From NCBI GenBank assembly GCA_003484865.1, contig DMZT01000312.1:4173-19610 (forward strand): DNA of 15,438 bases, read 5' to 3'. Shown here in pieces: positions 7,393 through 15,344 of the stretch. Positions within the stretch are counted from its first letter, which is position 1; every line of letters starts with the position of its first letter. The notes beneath the pieces were generated by a model that was not told where the DNA came from, searched no databases, and saw nothing but the letters and a program-made list of their open reading frames with translations. The position numbers and the translations under genes are program-made. Origin of the DNA: Stenotrophomonas sp. Lineage in GTDB: Bacteria > Pseudomonadota > Gammaproteobacteria > Xanthomonadales > Xanthomonadaceae.

Positions 7393-8685
7393 ATGAAGTT
7401 CGTTTCCACGCGTCACGCCGCGCCCGCCGCCTCGCTCAGCCAGGCGCTCGCCGCCGGCCTTGCCCCGGATGGTGGTCTGTACGTTCCCGAACACCGCCCG
7501 CAACTGCAGAGCTGGTCAGCGCAGGGTTCCTTCGCGCAGACCGCCGCGGCGGTACTGGCCCCGTATTTCCATGACGATGCCCTGGAGAGAGCACTGCCCG
7601 AACTGTGCGAGCAGGCCTTCGATTTCGATGCGCCACTGCGCCCCCTGGCGACCGCTGATGATCATGTGCTGGAGTTGTTCCATGGCCCGACGGCGGCGTT
7701 CAAGGATTTCGGTGCGCGCTTCCTCGCGGCGTGTCTTGCCCGCCTGCAGCAGGGCCGTGAGCGTCCGCTGACGATCGTGGTGGCGACCTCGGGCGATACC
7801 GGGGCGGCCGTTGCCGCGGCCTTTCATCGGCAGCCGGGGATCCGCGTCGTGGTGCTGTACCCGGATGGCCGCGTCTCGCCGCGCCAGGCGCATCAACTGG
7901 GGTGCTTCGGCGACAACATCCACACACTGCGCGTCGCCGGGTCGTTCGACGATTGCCAGGCGATGGTGAAACAGGCGCTGGGCGATCGCGAGCTGCAGCA
8001 CGCAGTGCCGTTGAGCTCGGCCAACAGCATCAGCCTGGGTCGCTGGCTGCCGCAGATGAGCTATTACGCCCATGCGGCCCTGGTGCATCAGGCGCAGACC
8101 GGCCACGTGCTCAATCTGGTGATTCCGACCGGCAACCTGGGCAATGCGATGGCGGCGATCCTGGCGCGGGCGATGGGCCTGCCGCTGGGGCAGATCGCGC
8201 TGGCGACCAATGCCAATGAGGTGTTGCCGCGCTATTTCCATGGCGAGGCCTACCAGGCACAAACCAGCGTGGCGACGATTGCCAACGCGATGGACGTGGG
8301 GGCGCCCAGCAATTTCGAGCGGCTGCGCTGGCTCTACAACGACGATGACGTGGCACTGCGGGGCGCGTTCACGGCCGAGGCCGTGGATGATGCGGCGATC
8401 CGCGAAGTGATCAAGCGGCGCCATGACCTGCATGGCGAGGTGTTCTGCCCGCATACGGCGACGGCGGTGGCGCGCCTGGAGCACCTGCGGGCCGCGGGCG
8501 CACAGGGGCATTGGGCGGTGGCGGCGACTGCGCACCCGGCCAAGTTCGAATCGGTGGTGGAGCCGTTGATCGGGCAGGTGCTGGACGTGCCGCCGGCCTT
8601 GGCCGCACTGCTGGAGCGGCCCGCGCAGGCCGAAGCGTGCGCACCGGAGTATGGGGCGCTGCGTGAGGTGCTGTTGCGCGGGTGA
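7393..8685 (+). CDS. thrC: Threonine synthase
   Basis: PLP-dependent enzyme of 430 residues converting O-phosphohomoserine to threonine and phosphate, the last step of the pathway. The N-terminus MKFVSTRHAAPAASLSQAL and LAPDGGLYVPE are typical of the family. FHGPTAAFKDFG carries the Schiff-base lysine K104, and TSGDTG (132-137) is the PLP phosphate loop region. IPTGNLGNAMAAILA is the second glycine-rich motif. The start at ATG 7393 is chosen because family sequence begins there; the frame runs further upstream into the end of thrB without sense. The Shine-Dalgarno is weak (gggat about 5 nt upstream). It ends the operon; only 7 bp separate its stop from the stop of the convergent FNR-type gene, and I see no terminator hairpin there. 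Confidence 0.96.
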   Translation: MKFVSTRHAAPAASLSQALAAGLAPDGGLYVPEHRPQLQSWSAQGSFAQTAAAVLAPYFHDDALERALPELCEQAFDFDAPLRPLATADDHVLELFHGPTAAFKDFGARFLAACLARLQQGRERPLTIVVATSGDTGAAVAAAFHRQPGIRVVVLYPDGRVSPRQAHQLGCFGDNIHTLRVAGSFDDCQAMVKQALGDRELQHAVPLSSANSISLGRWLPQMSYYAHAALVHQAQTGHVLNLVIPTGNLGNAMAAILARAMGLPLGQIALATNANEVLPRYFHGEAYQAQTSVATIANAMDVGAPSNFERLRWLYNDDDVALRGAFTAEAVDDAAIREVIKRRHDLHGEVFCPHTATAVARLEHLRAAGAQGHWAVAATAHPAKFESVVEPLIGQVLDVPPALAALLERPAQAEACAPEYGALREVLLRG

Positions 8686-8692
8686 GGCGGGG

Positions 8693-9454
8693 TCAGTACG
8701 ACTCGTCGGCCGCCAGCTTCTGCAGACCGGCTTCGTCCAGGATCTCGACGGTGTTCAGATGGGGCAGGGCGATCAGGCCCTGCTGGCGCAGCTTGGTGAA
8801 GGTGCGGCTGACGGTTTCCATGGTCAGGCCGAGATGGTCGGCGATGTCGCCGCGGCCCATCGGCAGGGTCACGCGCAGCCCCGGCTCACCGAGCAGCGCT
8901 TCGCGCGCAGCCAGGCGCAGCAGGAAATCGGCGACTTTCTCGGCCGGCTGCAGCCGGCCCAGCGCCATGGCGGCATCCTGCGCGGCATCCAGCTCCTGGC
9001 AGGCGCGTTGCAGCAGCTTGCGCTCCAGGTGCGGGAAGCGCGAGCGCAGGTCCTTCATCTGCGGCAGGGCCACGCGGCAGACCCGGCTGTCGGCGATGGC
9101 CTCGATGTCATAGCGGTGGTTATCGCTGCCGCTCAAGCCCAGGAAGTCGCCGGGCAGCACGAAACCGCTGATCTGGCGGCGGCCATCGGCCAGCGTGCGG
9201 ACCAGGCGCAGCGCACCGGCCGTAATCGTATAGACATGTTGGCGCGGCTCACCCGCACGGGCCAGGGTGGACCCCAGCGGCAGTGCCTGGGACACGGTGA
9301 CCCGCTCCAGCGCCTGCACTTCATCCGGCGACAGCGCCGAGCAGACCGCCAGGTGCCGTACCGAGCAATGCAGGCAGTCGCGCAGCGGCGAGCAACCGGG
9401 GGCGGCGGGGTCTTCAACAGCGGAAAGCGCGGTACCGGAGTGGGGCCGGGTCAT
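8693..9454 (-). CDS. FNR/CRP-family regulator, probable iron-sulfur oxygen sensor
   Basis: Predicted 253-residue transcription factor. An N-terminal cysteine cluster has Cys21, Cys27, Cys30 and Cys38, followed by a cyclic-nucleotide-binding-like beta-roll (QHVYTITAGALRLVRTLADG) holding Cys126. After that come a dimer helix and a C-terminal helix-turn-helix, RGDIADHLGLTMETVSRTF. The recognition helix keeps E213-x2-S-R217, as in E. coli FNR, which binds TTGAT-N4-ATCAA sites. Cys27-x2-Cys30-x7-Cys38 plus Cys126 suggests four ligands for an oxygen-labile [4Fe-4S] cluster. The CX2CX7C spacing resembles FnrL/FnrN of alphaproteobacteria rather than CX2CX5C of E. coli. It is convergent with thrC and divergent from hisS. 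I see no FNR box in its own upstream region and no strong Shine-Dalgarno. It could be named fnr, but I leave the symbol open. Confidence 0.88.
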   Translation of the reverse strand: MTRPHSGTALSAVEDPAAPGCSPLRDCLHCSVRHLAVCSALSPDEVQALERVTVSQALPLGSTLARAGEPRQHVYTITAGALRLVRTLADGRRQISGFVLPGDFLGLSGSDNHRYDIEAIADSRVCRVALPQMKDLRSRFPHLERKLLQRACQELDAAQDAAMALGRLQPAEKVADFLLRLAAREALLGEPGLRVTLPMGRGDIADHLGLTMETVSRTFTKLRQQGLIALPHLNTVEILDEAGLQKLAADESY

Positions 9455-9547
9455 GTCAGGTCAGCAAGCGGGACCTGCCTATGATACGTCATGCCGCCAT
9501 TGGCCCGGTCCCGATGCCCGGATGCGGCTCGTTGCGCTGGCTGCGGC

Positions 9548-9553
9548 TAGAAT
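9548..9553 (+). promoter_or_regulatory. Candidate -10 element of the hisS promoter
   Basis: TAGAAT (9548-9553) is a close match to TATAAT and would give a transcript starting near 9560, about 36 nt before the hisS GTG. No good -35 hexamer lies at the usual distance. The 9455-9595 interval also holds the upstream region of the divergent FNR-type gene. Confidence 0.45.
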
Positions 9554-9595
9554 ATGCCGCTCGCTCATCCCCCCGTTTCCGCAGGAGTCCCGCAA

Positions 9596-10993
9596 GTGAT
9601 CAAGCCCCGTACGCCGCCCGGCATCATGGAATTGCTGCCGCGCGAGCAGATCGCGTTCCAGCGCATGCTGGACGTCATCCGCCGCAACTACGAGCGGTTC
9701 GGGTTCCTGCCGGTGGAAACCCCGGTGTTCGAGCTGTCCGATGTGCTGTTGACCAAGTCCGGCGGTGAAACCGAGCGCCAGGTGTATTTCGTGCAGTCCA
9801 CCGGCGCATTGGCAAACGCGGCCGAAGCCGGCGACAAAACGCTGCCCGAGCTGGCCCTGCGCTTCGACCTGACCGTGCCGCTGGCCCGCTACGTGGCCGA
9901 GCACGAGCACGACCTGACCTTCCCGTTCCGTCGTTACCAGATGCAGCGCGTGTACCGCGGCGAGCGTGCCCAGCGCGGTCGCTTCCGCGAGTTCTACCAG
10001 TGCGACATCGATGTGATCGGCAAGGACGCGCTGAGCATCCGCTATGACGCCGAAGTCCTGGCGGTGATCCATGCGGTCTTCGCCGAGCTCAGCATCGGCG
10101 CCTTTAGTATCCAGCTCAACAACCGCAAGCTGCTGCGCGGCTTCTTTGAAAGCCTGGGCGTGGCTGATGGCGAGCGCCAGCTGGCGGTGCTGCGCGAAGT
10201 GGACAAGCTGGACAAGCGCGGCCCCGACTACGTGCGCGAGACGCTGGTGGGCGAAGGCTTTGAGATCCCGGCCGAGCAGGTCGAGCGGATCCTGGCCTTC
10301 GTGGCGGTCCGCTCCAGCAGCCACGCCGACGCGTTGGCGCAGCTGGACGCGCTGCTGGCCGATCCGGCTGCCAGCGAGACGCTGAAGGTGGGCGTGGCCG
10401 AACTGCGCGAAGTGCTGGAGCTGGTCAAGGCGCTGGGCGTGCCGGAAACCGCGTACTGCCTGAATTTCTCCATCGCGCGCGGCCTGGATTACTACACCGG
10501 CACCGTGTACGAAACCACGCTGACCGACCACCCGCAGATCGGCTCGATCTGCTCCGGTGGCCGTTACGAAGACCTGGCCAGCCACTACAGCAAGTCCAAG
10601 CTGCCGGGCGTGGGCATTTCCATCGGCCTGACCCGTCTGTTCTGGCAGCTGCGCGAAGCCGGCCTGATCGCCGGGATTGAAGACAGCAGCGTCCACGCGC
10701 TGGTGGCGCTGATGGACGACGCCAGCCTGCCGCAGTCGCTGGATATCGCCCGCCGCCTGCGCGCCGGTGGCATCAACGCCGAAGTGCAGATGGAGCCGAA
10801 GAAGATCGGCAAACAGTTCCAGTACGCGGCCAAGGCCGGCATTCGTTTCGTCGTGTTGGCCGGTGACGATGAGCTGGCGCGTGGCGTGGTCGCGGTCAAG
10901 GATCTGCTGCGCGAGCAGCAGTTCGAGGTCTCGCGCGAGGAACTGGCCAGCACCCTGCAGGTGGAACTGGAGCAGGCCAAGGTCATGCCGTGA
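9596..10993 (+). CDS. hisS: Histidyl-tRNA synthetase
   Basis: Class II aminoacyl-tRNA synthetase of 465 residues that charges tRNA-His. Motif 2 spans about 111-137 with F-R-R113 at the start and [10 protein letters not shown] in the loop region. The histidine motif is ARGLDYYTG (294-302, Arg295 being the catalytic-type arginine). Motif 3 lies near [12 protein letters not shown], and an anticodon-binding domain forms the C-terminus. GTG 9596 is supported by AGGAG (9583-9587) 8 nt upstream; an ATG at 9554 would lie before the predicted transcript start. [17 protein letters not shown] and [12 protein letters not shown] resemble HisRS of eukaryotes and Bacteroidetes more than the E. coli type (which reads LRPEGT and RQFHQ), suggesting a distinct or transferred lineage. 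The stop overlaps the next gene by 4 bp. Confidence 0.95.
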   Translation: MIKPRTPPGIMELLPREQIAFQRMLDVIRRNYERFGFLPVETPVFELSDVLLTKSGGETERQVYFVQSTGALANAAEAGDKTLPELALRFDLTVPLARYVAEHEHDLTFPFRRYQMQRVYRGERAQRGRFREFYQCDIDVIGKDALSIRYDAEVLAVIHAVFAELSIGAFSIQLNNRKLLRGFFESLGVADGERQLAVLREVDKLDKRGPDYVRETLVGEGFEIPAEQVERILAFVAVRSSSHADALAQLDALLADPAASETLKVGVAELREVLELVKALGVPETAYCLNFSIARGLDYYTGTVYETTLTDHPQIGSICSGGRYEDLASHYSKSKLPGVGISIGLTRLFWQLREAGLIAGIEDSSVHALVALMDDASLPQSLDIARRLRAGGINAEVQMEPKKIGKQFQYAAKAGIRFVVLAGDDELARGVVAVKDLLREQQFEVSREELASTLQVELEQAKVMP

Positions 10994-11283
10994 GGCGGCT
11001 GGGGGCGGCGGCAACGCTGCTGCTCCTGCTGACCGCGTGCCGGACCGATCCTGCGCTGCATGGACAGCGGATCGGTCCGGGCCAGTACCGGCTGACGGTC
11101 GACCGCTGCCACGTGATCGACCGGGAGCAGCTGCAGCGTGACCTGCGCGGATTGGCCGGGAAGAAGTGCCCGGACGGGGCAGGGGAGCTGCAGGCCGTCC
11201 AGTCCATCCCGAGCCGCCAGGGCAGCCTGTTCGGCGAGTGCCTGCGCAGCGGCGCCCTCCGCGCCGAGGTAACGTGCCGGTAG
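10990..11283 (+). CDS. Small predicted lipoprotein, unknown function
   Basis: Protein of 97 residues beginning with a short basic N-terminus, a leucine-rich hydrophobic core and a lipobox L-T-A-C17. It should therefore be exported and lipid-anchored. The mature part has four cysteines (40, 60, 84, 96) that could form two disulfides in the periplasm. GTG 10990 overlaps the hisS stop as GTGA, so it is likely cotranscribed and coupled with hisS. The last codons and the stop fall inside a repeated sequence: TAG 11281-11283 is part of the GTAG head of a SMAG palindrome. No domain is recognised. The signal peptide and coupling make it likely to be a real gene. Confidence 0.7.
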   Translation: MRRLGAAATLLLLLTACRTDPALHGQRIGPGQYRLTVDRCHVIDREQLQRDLRGLAGKKCPDGAGELQAVQSIPSRQGSLFGECLRSGALRAEVTCR

Positions 11284-11354
11284 GTACCGACCGTTGGTCG
11301 GTACGCCGATGAGCGTAACGTGCCGGTAGGTACCGACCGTTGGTCGGTACGCCG
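11269..11354. repeat. Tandem pair of SMAG (REP-like, GTAG-headed) palindromes
   Basis: Two identical 40-bp copies lie at 11269-11308 and 11315-11354 (period 46 bp). Each contains GTAG followed by a perfect stem GTACCGACC / GGTCGGTAC with a GTT loop; in copy 1 the parts are GTAG 11280-11283, arms 11284-11292 and 11296-11304. GTAG-headed stem-loops of this kind are the abundant SMAG elements of Stenotrophomonas maltophilia, mobilised by REP-associated transposases. Identity extends 11 bp ahead of GTAG, into the end of the lipoprotein coding sequence. They sit between convergent genes and may act as a transcript end or mRNA-stabilising hairpin. Confidence 0.9.
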
Positions 11355-11381
11355 TTCCGGCTGGCGCCCGGAGGTCGCCCG

Positions 11382-12008
11382 TCAGATAACCGCGATCTTC
11401 GCCTTGGCCAACGCCTCGCGCACCATCCCATCGTTGGCCTCGGTCACCGGCCGGGTCAGGTCCCACAGGAACTTCACCCGGAACCCGGATTTCATCGCGT
11501 CCTGCGCGCTCCACAGCACGCAGTAATCGCGCGCCAGGCCGCACACATGTACCTCGCGGATGCCGCGCTCATGCAGCCAGCCGGCCAGGCCGGTGGCGGG
11601 GCGGGTGCCGTCGGGACCATGGTTTTCACGGAAAGCACTGTATGAGTCCACCTCGCGCCGGGTGCCCTTGCGCAGGATCAGGTCAGCCACCGTCCAGTCC
11701 ACGCCCGGATGCAGCACGGCGCCATCGCTGCCCTGCACGCAGTGGTCCGGCCACAGGGTCTGCGGCTGGGCGTGCAGCAGGATCGCTTCGAACGGCAGAT
11801 GCCCCGGGTGCTGGCTGGCGAAGGAGGCGTGGTCGGCCGGGTGCCAGTCCTGGGTCGCCACCACGGTGGCGTACCGGCGTTCGGCCAGCAGGGCGGCAAT
11901 GTCCGGCACGATCGCATCGCCGTCCACGCAGGCCAGTGCGCCACCGGGCATGAAGTCCGGCTGCAGGTCGATCACGACCAGGGCGACATCGGCGGGGTAA
12001 AGGCTCAT
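11382..12008 (-). CDS. pncA: Nicotinamidase
   Basis: Isochorismatase-fold amidase of 208 residues that hydrolyses nicotinamide to nicotinate and ammonia for NAD salvage. The catalytic triad is visible: Asp14 in VVIDLQPDFMPGGAL, Lys114 in ILRKGT, and Cys163 in GLARDYCV. Metal ligands match the family: Asp54 and His56 in TQDWHP, and His89 in LWPDHCVQG. Length and motifs agree with PncA rather than with other isochorismatase-fold hydrolases, which lack the metal site. The start is ATG (complement of 12006-12008), with a weak ribosome site. It lies 52 bp downstream of queH on the same strand and might be cotranscribed, although a stem-loop lies between them. Confidence 0.93.
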   Translation of the reverse strand: MSLYPADVALVVIDLQPDFMPGGALACVDGDAIVPDIAALLAERRYATVVATQDWHPADHASFASQHPGHLPFEAILLHAQPQTLWPDHCVQGSDGAVLHPGVDWTVADLILRKGTRREVDSYSAFRENHGPDGTRPATGLAGWLHERGIREVHVCGLARDYCVLWSAQDAMKSGFRVKFLWDLTRPVTEANDGMVREALAKAKIAVI

Positions 12009-12025
12009 GGCGGCTTCAAGGCTGT

Positions 12026-12053
12026 AGGGGCGCCAAGTCTAGCCGACGCCCCT
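12026..12053 (-). terminator. Stem-loop between queH and pncA, possible terminator
   Basis: AGGGGCG (12026-12032) and CGCCCCT (12047-12053) form a 7-bp GC-rich stem with a 14-nt loop, just after the queH stop on the minus strand. No T-run follows in either direction, so it may be a 3'-end stabiliser or part of the pncA 5' leader rather than an intrinsic terminator. Confidence 0.35.
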
Positions 12054-12060
12054 GCAGCGG

Positions 12061-12750
12061 TCAGTCGGCGTCGCCCTGCTTCGAGGTGCCATCGCCGTAA
12101 TACAGCACGCCCAGCTTGATCCGCTCGCGCCCGGTCTCGCGGCGGTGGCGGTTGGCGTCGCGCAGCGAGTACACGCAGCCGCAGTACTCCTGCTGGTAGA
12201 ACTGCTCGCGCTTGCTGATCTCCACCATCCGCGCGGCGCCGCCGCCCTTGCGCCAGTTGTAATCCCAGTACTGGAGGCCCGGATAGTGCGCGGCGGCGCG
12301 GTGGCCGCAGTCGTTGATCTGGTTCATGTCCTTCCAGCGCGAGATGCCCAGCGAGCTGCTGATCACCGCAAAGCCGTTCTCATGCGCGTAAAGCGCGGTG
12401 CGCACGAAGCGCATGTCGAAGCACATCGTGCAGCGGATGCCGCGCTCGGGTTCGTTCTCCATGCCGCGGGCGCGCGAGAACCAGGTGTCGGTGTCGTAGT
12501 CGGCGTCGACGAACGGCACGCCATGCTTCTCGGCGAAGCGGATGTTCTCCTGCTTGCGCAGTTCGTATTCCTTCACCGGGTGGATGTTGGGGTTGTAGAA
12601 GAAGATCGTGTAGTCGATGCCGGAGGCGGTGATCGCCTCCATCACTTCGCCCGAGCACGGCGCGCAGCACGAGTGCAGCAGCAGCTTGGTGTGGCCGTCG
12701 GGCAGGGACAGGGTGGGGCGGTCGATCGGTGTCAGGTCATGCGGGTTCAT
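12061..12750 (-). CDS. queH: Epoxyqueuosine reductase QueH
   Basis: Protein of 229 residues of the DUF208/QueH family, which reduces epoxyqueuosine to queuosine in tRNA, the last step of that modification, and replaces the cobalamin-dependent QueG. Conserved family motifs are all present: [10 protein letters not shown] (Cys28, Cys29, Cys32), FYNPNIHP with [15 protein letters not shown] (Cys107, Cys110), [11 protein letters not shown], and EYCGCVYS (Cys190, Cys192). The cysteines would hold an iron-sulfur cluster and catalytic thiols. The start ATG (complement of 12748-12750) follows a weak gagaaacgc ribosome site. It lies 70 bp downstream of metE on the same strand, with a strong stem-loop in between. 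Like MetE, it is a B12-independent version of an enzyme activity that also has a B12-dependent form. Confidence 0.93.
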   Translation of the reverse strand: MNPHDLTPIDRPTLSLPDGHTKLLLHSCCAPCSGEVMEAITASGIDYTIFFYNPNIHPVKEYELRKQENIRFAEKHGVPFVDADYDTDTWFSRARGMENEPERGIRCTMCFDMRFVRTALYAHENGFAVISSSLGISRWKDMNQINDCGHRAAAHYPGLQYWDYNWRKGGGAARMVEISKREQFYQQEYCGCVYSLRDANRHRRETGRERIKLGVLYYGDGTSKQGDAD

Positions 12751-12762
12751 GCGTTTCTCGTC

Positions 12763-12795
12763 GACCCCACCGCCGGCAACGGCGGCGATGGGGTC
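12763..12795 (-). terminator. Strong hairpin after metE, possible terminator or processing site
   Basis: GACCCC (12763-12768) pairs with GGGGTC (12790-12795), and inside it CCGCCG (12770-12775) pairs with CGGCGG (12780-12785) around a 4-nt loop, with a 1-by-4 internal loop. It sits between the metE stop and the queH start. No T-tract follows on the minus strand, so full intrinsic termination is doubtful; it may reduce read-through into queH. Confidence 0.45.
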
Positions 12796-12820
12796 CTTGG
12801 GTCAGTCTACAAAGGGCCGA

Positions 12821-15118
12821 TCAGGCGGCGTTGGCGTCGGCGGTTTCCTCGCGCAGTTCGCGCGCGGCGGCCACCAGTGCTTCCAGCGCGGCACGGGTTT
12901 CCGGCCAGCCGCGGGTCTTCAGGCCGCAATCCGGATTGACCCAGATCTGCTCCGGTCGCAGCACTTCGGCGGCCTTGCGCAGCAGCGCCAGCATCTCGGC
13001 CTTGTCAGGCACGCGGGGGGAGTGGATGTCGTACACGCCCGGCCCGATCTCGTTGGGATACTGGAAGCGCACGAAGGCATCCAGCAGTTCCATGCGCGAG
13101 CGCGAGGTTTCGATCGAGATCACGTCCGCGTCCATTGCGGCCACCGAGTGGATGATGTCGTTGAACTCGGAATAGCACATGTGCGTGTGGATCTGGGTCG
13201 CATCGCGCACGCCGCTGGCGCTGATCCGGAACGCTTCCACCGCCCAGTCCAGGTATTCGCGCCATTGCGCACGGCGCAGCGGCAGGCCCTCACGGATGGC
13301 CGGCTCGTCGATCTGGATCACGCCGATGCCGGCCGCCTCCAGATCCGTCACTTCATCGCGCAGGGCGAGTGCGATCTGGCGGCAGGTGTCCGCCCGGGAC
13401 TGGTCATCGCGCACGAACGACCACTGCAGCACCGTCACCGGCCCGGTCAGCATGCCCTTCATCGGCCGCTGCGTGAGCGACTGCGCATACTGCGACCAGC
13501 GCACTGTCATCGGCTGCGGACGGGTCACATCGCCGAAGATCACCGGCGGCTTCACGCAGCGCGAGCCGTAGCTCTGCACCCAGCCATTTTTGGTAAAGGC
13601 AAAGCCATCGAGCTGCTCGCCGAAGTACTCGACCATGTCGTTGCGCTCGAACTCGCCATGCACCAGCACGTCCAGCCCGATCTGTTCCTGCACGCGCACG
13701 CAGTGCTCGGTCTGGGTGGCCAGAAACGCATCGTAATCCGCATCGGAGAGCTTGCCGGACTTGTTGCGGGCGCGGGCCTCACGCACCTCCAGCGTCTGCG
13801 GGAACGACCCGATCGTGGTGGTCGGGAAGCGCGGCAGCTTCAGCGCGGCGGCCTGGGCCAGGTGGCGTTGCGGGTAGCGGCTGTGGCGCTGTGCATCGGC
13901 CGGGGTCAGCGAGGAAAGACGCGCGGCGACGGCCGGGTTGTGCACGCGCGGCGAACGACGGCGCGATTCGATGCACGCACGCGAATGCGCGAGCGGTGCC
14001 TCGGCACGCGCCGGCGCATCGATCGCGTCGGCCAGCACGCGCAGCTCGCCGAGTTTCTGCTTGGAGAACGCCAGCCAGCTGCGCAGTTCGTCGTCCAGCT
14101 TCTTTTCGTGGTCCAGATCGACCGGGCTGTGCAGCAGCGAACACGATGGCGCCAGCCACAGCGCATCGCTGCCGACATGACCGTGCGCGTAGCGCGCCAG
14201 CACCAGGGCGTTGTCCAGGTGGGTGCGCCAGATGTTGCGGCCGTTGACCAGCCCGGCCGACAGTACGCGACCGGCCGGCAGCGCCTTGATCACCGCATCG
14301 AGCTGTTCCGGCGCACGGACCAGATCCACATGCAGGCCATCGACCGGCAGCGAGGCAGCCAGCGCCAGGTTGTCTTCCAGCGCACCAAAGTACGTCGCCA
14401 CCAGCACCTTGGGGCGGGCGACCTGGCCCAGCACCGCATAGGCGTGCTCGAACGCGGCCCGCGTGGCCTCGTCCAGGTCCTGCACCAGCAGCGGCTCATC
14501 CAGCTGCACCCACGCCGCGCCGGCGGCCTTGAGTTCGCCGAGCAGCTGCACGTACACCGGCAGCAGCGCATCGAGCAGGTCCAGCGCGTTGCTGCCATCG
14601 GTGGTCTTGGACAGCCGCAGGAAGGTCACCGGCCCGATCAGCACCGGGCGGGTCTCGATCCCCAGCGCCTTGGCCTGGCGGTACTCGGCCAGCGGCTTGT
14701 CGCCGCGCACCGAGAAGGTCTGGCCGGCGTGCAGTTCGGGCACCAGGTAGTGGTAGTTGGTGTCGAACCACTTGGTCATTTCCAGCGCATGCAGGTCGAT
14801 GCCATCGCGCTGCAGGCCCCGCGCCATCGCGAAGTAGCCGCTCAGCGGTTCGGCATCGGCGAGCGCGCGGTAACGGGCCGGGATCGCATCGAACAGGAAG
14901 GCCGCATCCAGCACCTGGTCATACAGGCTGAAATCATTGCTCGGCGGCACATCCACGCCGGCCTCGCGCTGCAGCTGCCAGTGGCGTTCACGCAGCTCGG
15001 CCGCGGTGTCCTGCAGCGAAGCGGCGCTGCTCTCGCCGGACCAGAAGGCTTCGAGCGCGCGCTTGAGTTCGCGCTTGGCACCGATGCGCGGAAAACCCAG
15101 GGTGGTAACAGTGGTCAT
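12821..15118 (-). CDS. metE: Cobalamin-independent methionine synthase
   Basis: Cytoplasmic enzyme of 765 residues (5-methyltetrahydropteroyltriglutamate-homocysteine methyltransferase) that makes methionine by moving a methyl group to homocysteine without B12. The N-terminus [19 protein letters not shown] is typical of MetE, as is the second-barrel opening [12 protein letters not shown]. Zinc ligands are His646 and Cys648 (THMCYSEF), Glu670 (ISIETSRS) and Cys731 ([11 protein letters not shown]), each exactly five positions later than in E. coli MetE. GAGG (complement of 15129-15132) lies 10 nt ahead of the ATG. A cobalamin riboswitch lies upstream, which indicates repression when B12 is present and implies a MetH elsewhere. 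A longer open frame exists on the opposite strand but is a shadow. Confidence 0.97.
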   Translation of the reverse strand: MTTVTTLGFPRIGAKRELKRALEAFWSGESSAASLQDTAAELRERHWQLQREAGVDVPPSNDFSLYDQVLDAAFLFDAIPARYRALADAEPLSGYFAMARGLQRDGIDLHALEMTKWFDTNYHYLVPELHAGQTFSVRGDKPLAEYRQAKALGIETRPVLIGPVTFLRLSKTTDGSNALDLLDALLPVYVQLLGELKAAGAAWVQLDEPLLVQDLDEATRAAFEHAYAVLGQVARPKVLVATYFGALEDNLALAASLPVDGLHVDLVRAPEQLDAVIKALPAGRVLSAGLVNGRNIWRTHLDNALVLARYAHGHVGSDALWLAPSCSLLHSPVDLDHEKKLDDELRSWLAFSKQKLGELRVLADAIDAPARAEAPLAHSRACIESRRRSPRVHNPAVAARLSSLTPADAQRHSRYPQRHLAQAAALKLPRFPTTTIGSFPQTLEVREARARNKSGKLSDADYDAFLATQTEHCVRVQEQIGLDVLVHGEFERNDMVEYFGEQLDGFAFTKNGWVQSYGSRCVKPPVIFGDVTRPQPMTVRWSQYAQSLTQRPMKGMLTGPVTVLQWSFVRDDQSRADTCRQIALALRDEVTDLEAAGIGVIQIDEPAIREGLPLRRAQWREYLDWAVEAFRISASGVRDATQIHTHMCYSEFNDIIHSVAAMDADVISIETSRSRMELLDAFVRFQYPNEIGPGVYDIHSPRVPDKAEMLALLRKAAEVLRPEQIWVNPDCGLKTRGWPETRAALEALVAAARELREETADANAA

Positions 15119-15344
15119 TGGAACGTGTCCTCATTGCGTAGGGGCATTGAGGAACGAAGGAACCGCGCGCCGTCCGGGGCCTTGCAGCCCGTTCCGCCCC
15201 GCCAGCGACCTTCGCCCCCGCGGGCGAACCGGATGCCGTGAAGCGGACGCACGGGGGCAGCGCCATGCAGGCGGCAGGGCGGCAGGCCCCGGCAACCTCC
15301 CCGCGGACGTTCCAGGTCGAATCGGAGGACGGTCATGTCCTCCG
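15119..15344 (-). promoter_or_regulatory. Long metE leader between riboswitch and start codon
   Basis: About 230 nt of untranslated leader separate the B12 box from metE, probably the riboswitch expression platform. Two perfect hairpins are visible. The first has arms 15323-15330 and 15337-15344 (CGGAGGAC/GTCCTCCG, 8 bp), directly next to the B12 box. The second has arms 15211-15217 and 15222-15228 (TTCGCCC/GGGCGAA, loop 4). Neither is followed by a T-run on the minus strand, so the switch may work through Rho or through the metE ribosome site. An in-frame ORF (start at 15336) runs through the leader to a TGA that overlaps the metE ATG. Confidence 0.5.

Noticed and set aside
8686..8692. Shared terminator between thrC and the convergent FNR-type gene
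   Set aside because: Only 7 bp separate the stop codons and no hairpin is visible there.
11269..11354. CRISPR-like array
   Set aside because: Only two copies with a 6-bp spacer and an internal perfect palindrome with a GTAG head; this is a SMAG/REP-type pair.
9479..11431. A 650-codon minus-strand frame across hisS and the SMAG repeats
   Set aside because: Antisense to hisS, low-complexity, spans the repeat region; not credible as a gene.
12617..15241. An 874-codon open frame on the plus strand, longer than metE itself
   Set aside because: It is antisense to metE, whose complete family motifs and zinc ligands are certain. The antisense product is Arg/His/Gln-rich without domain character, a usual effect of high GC.
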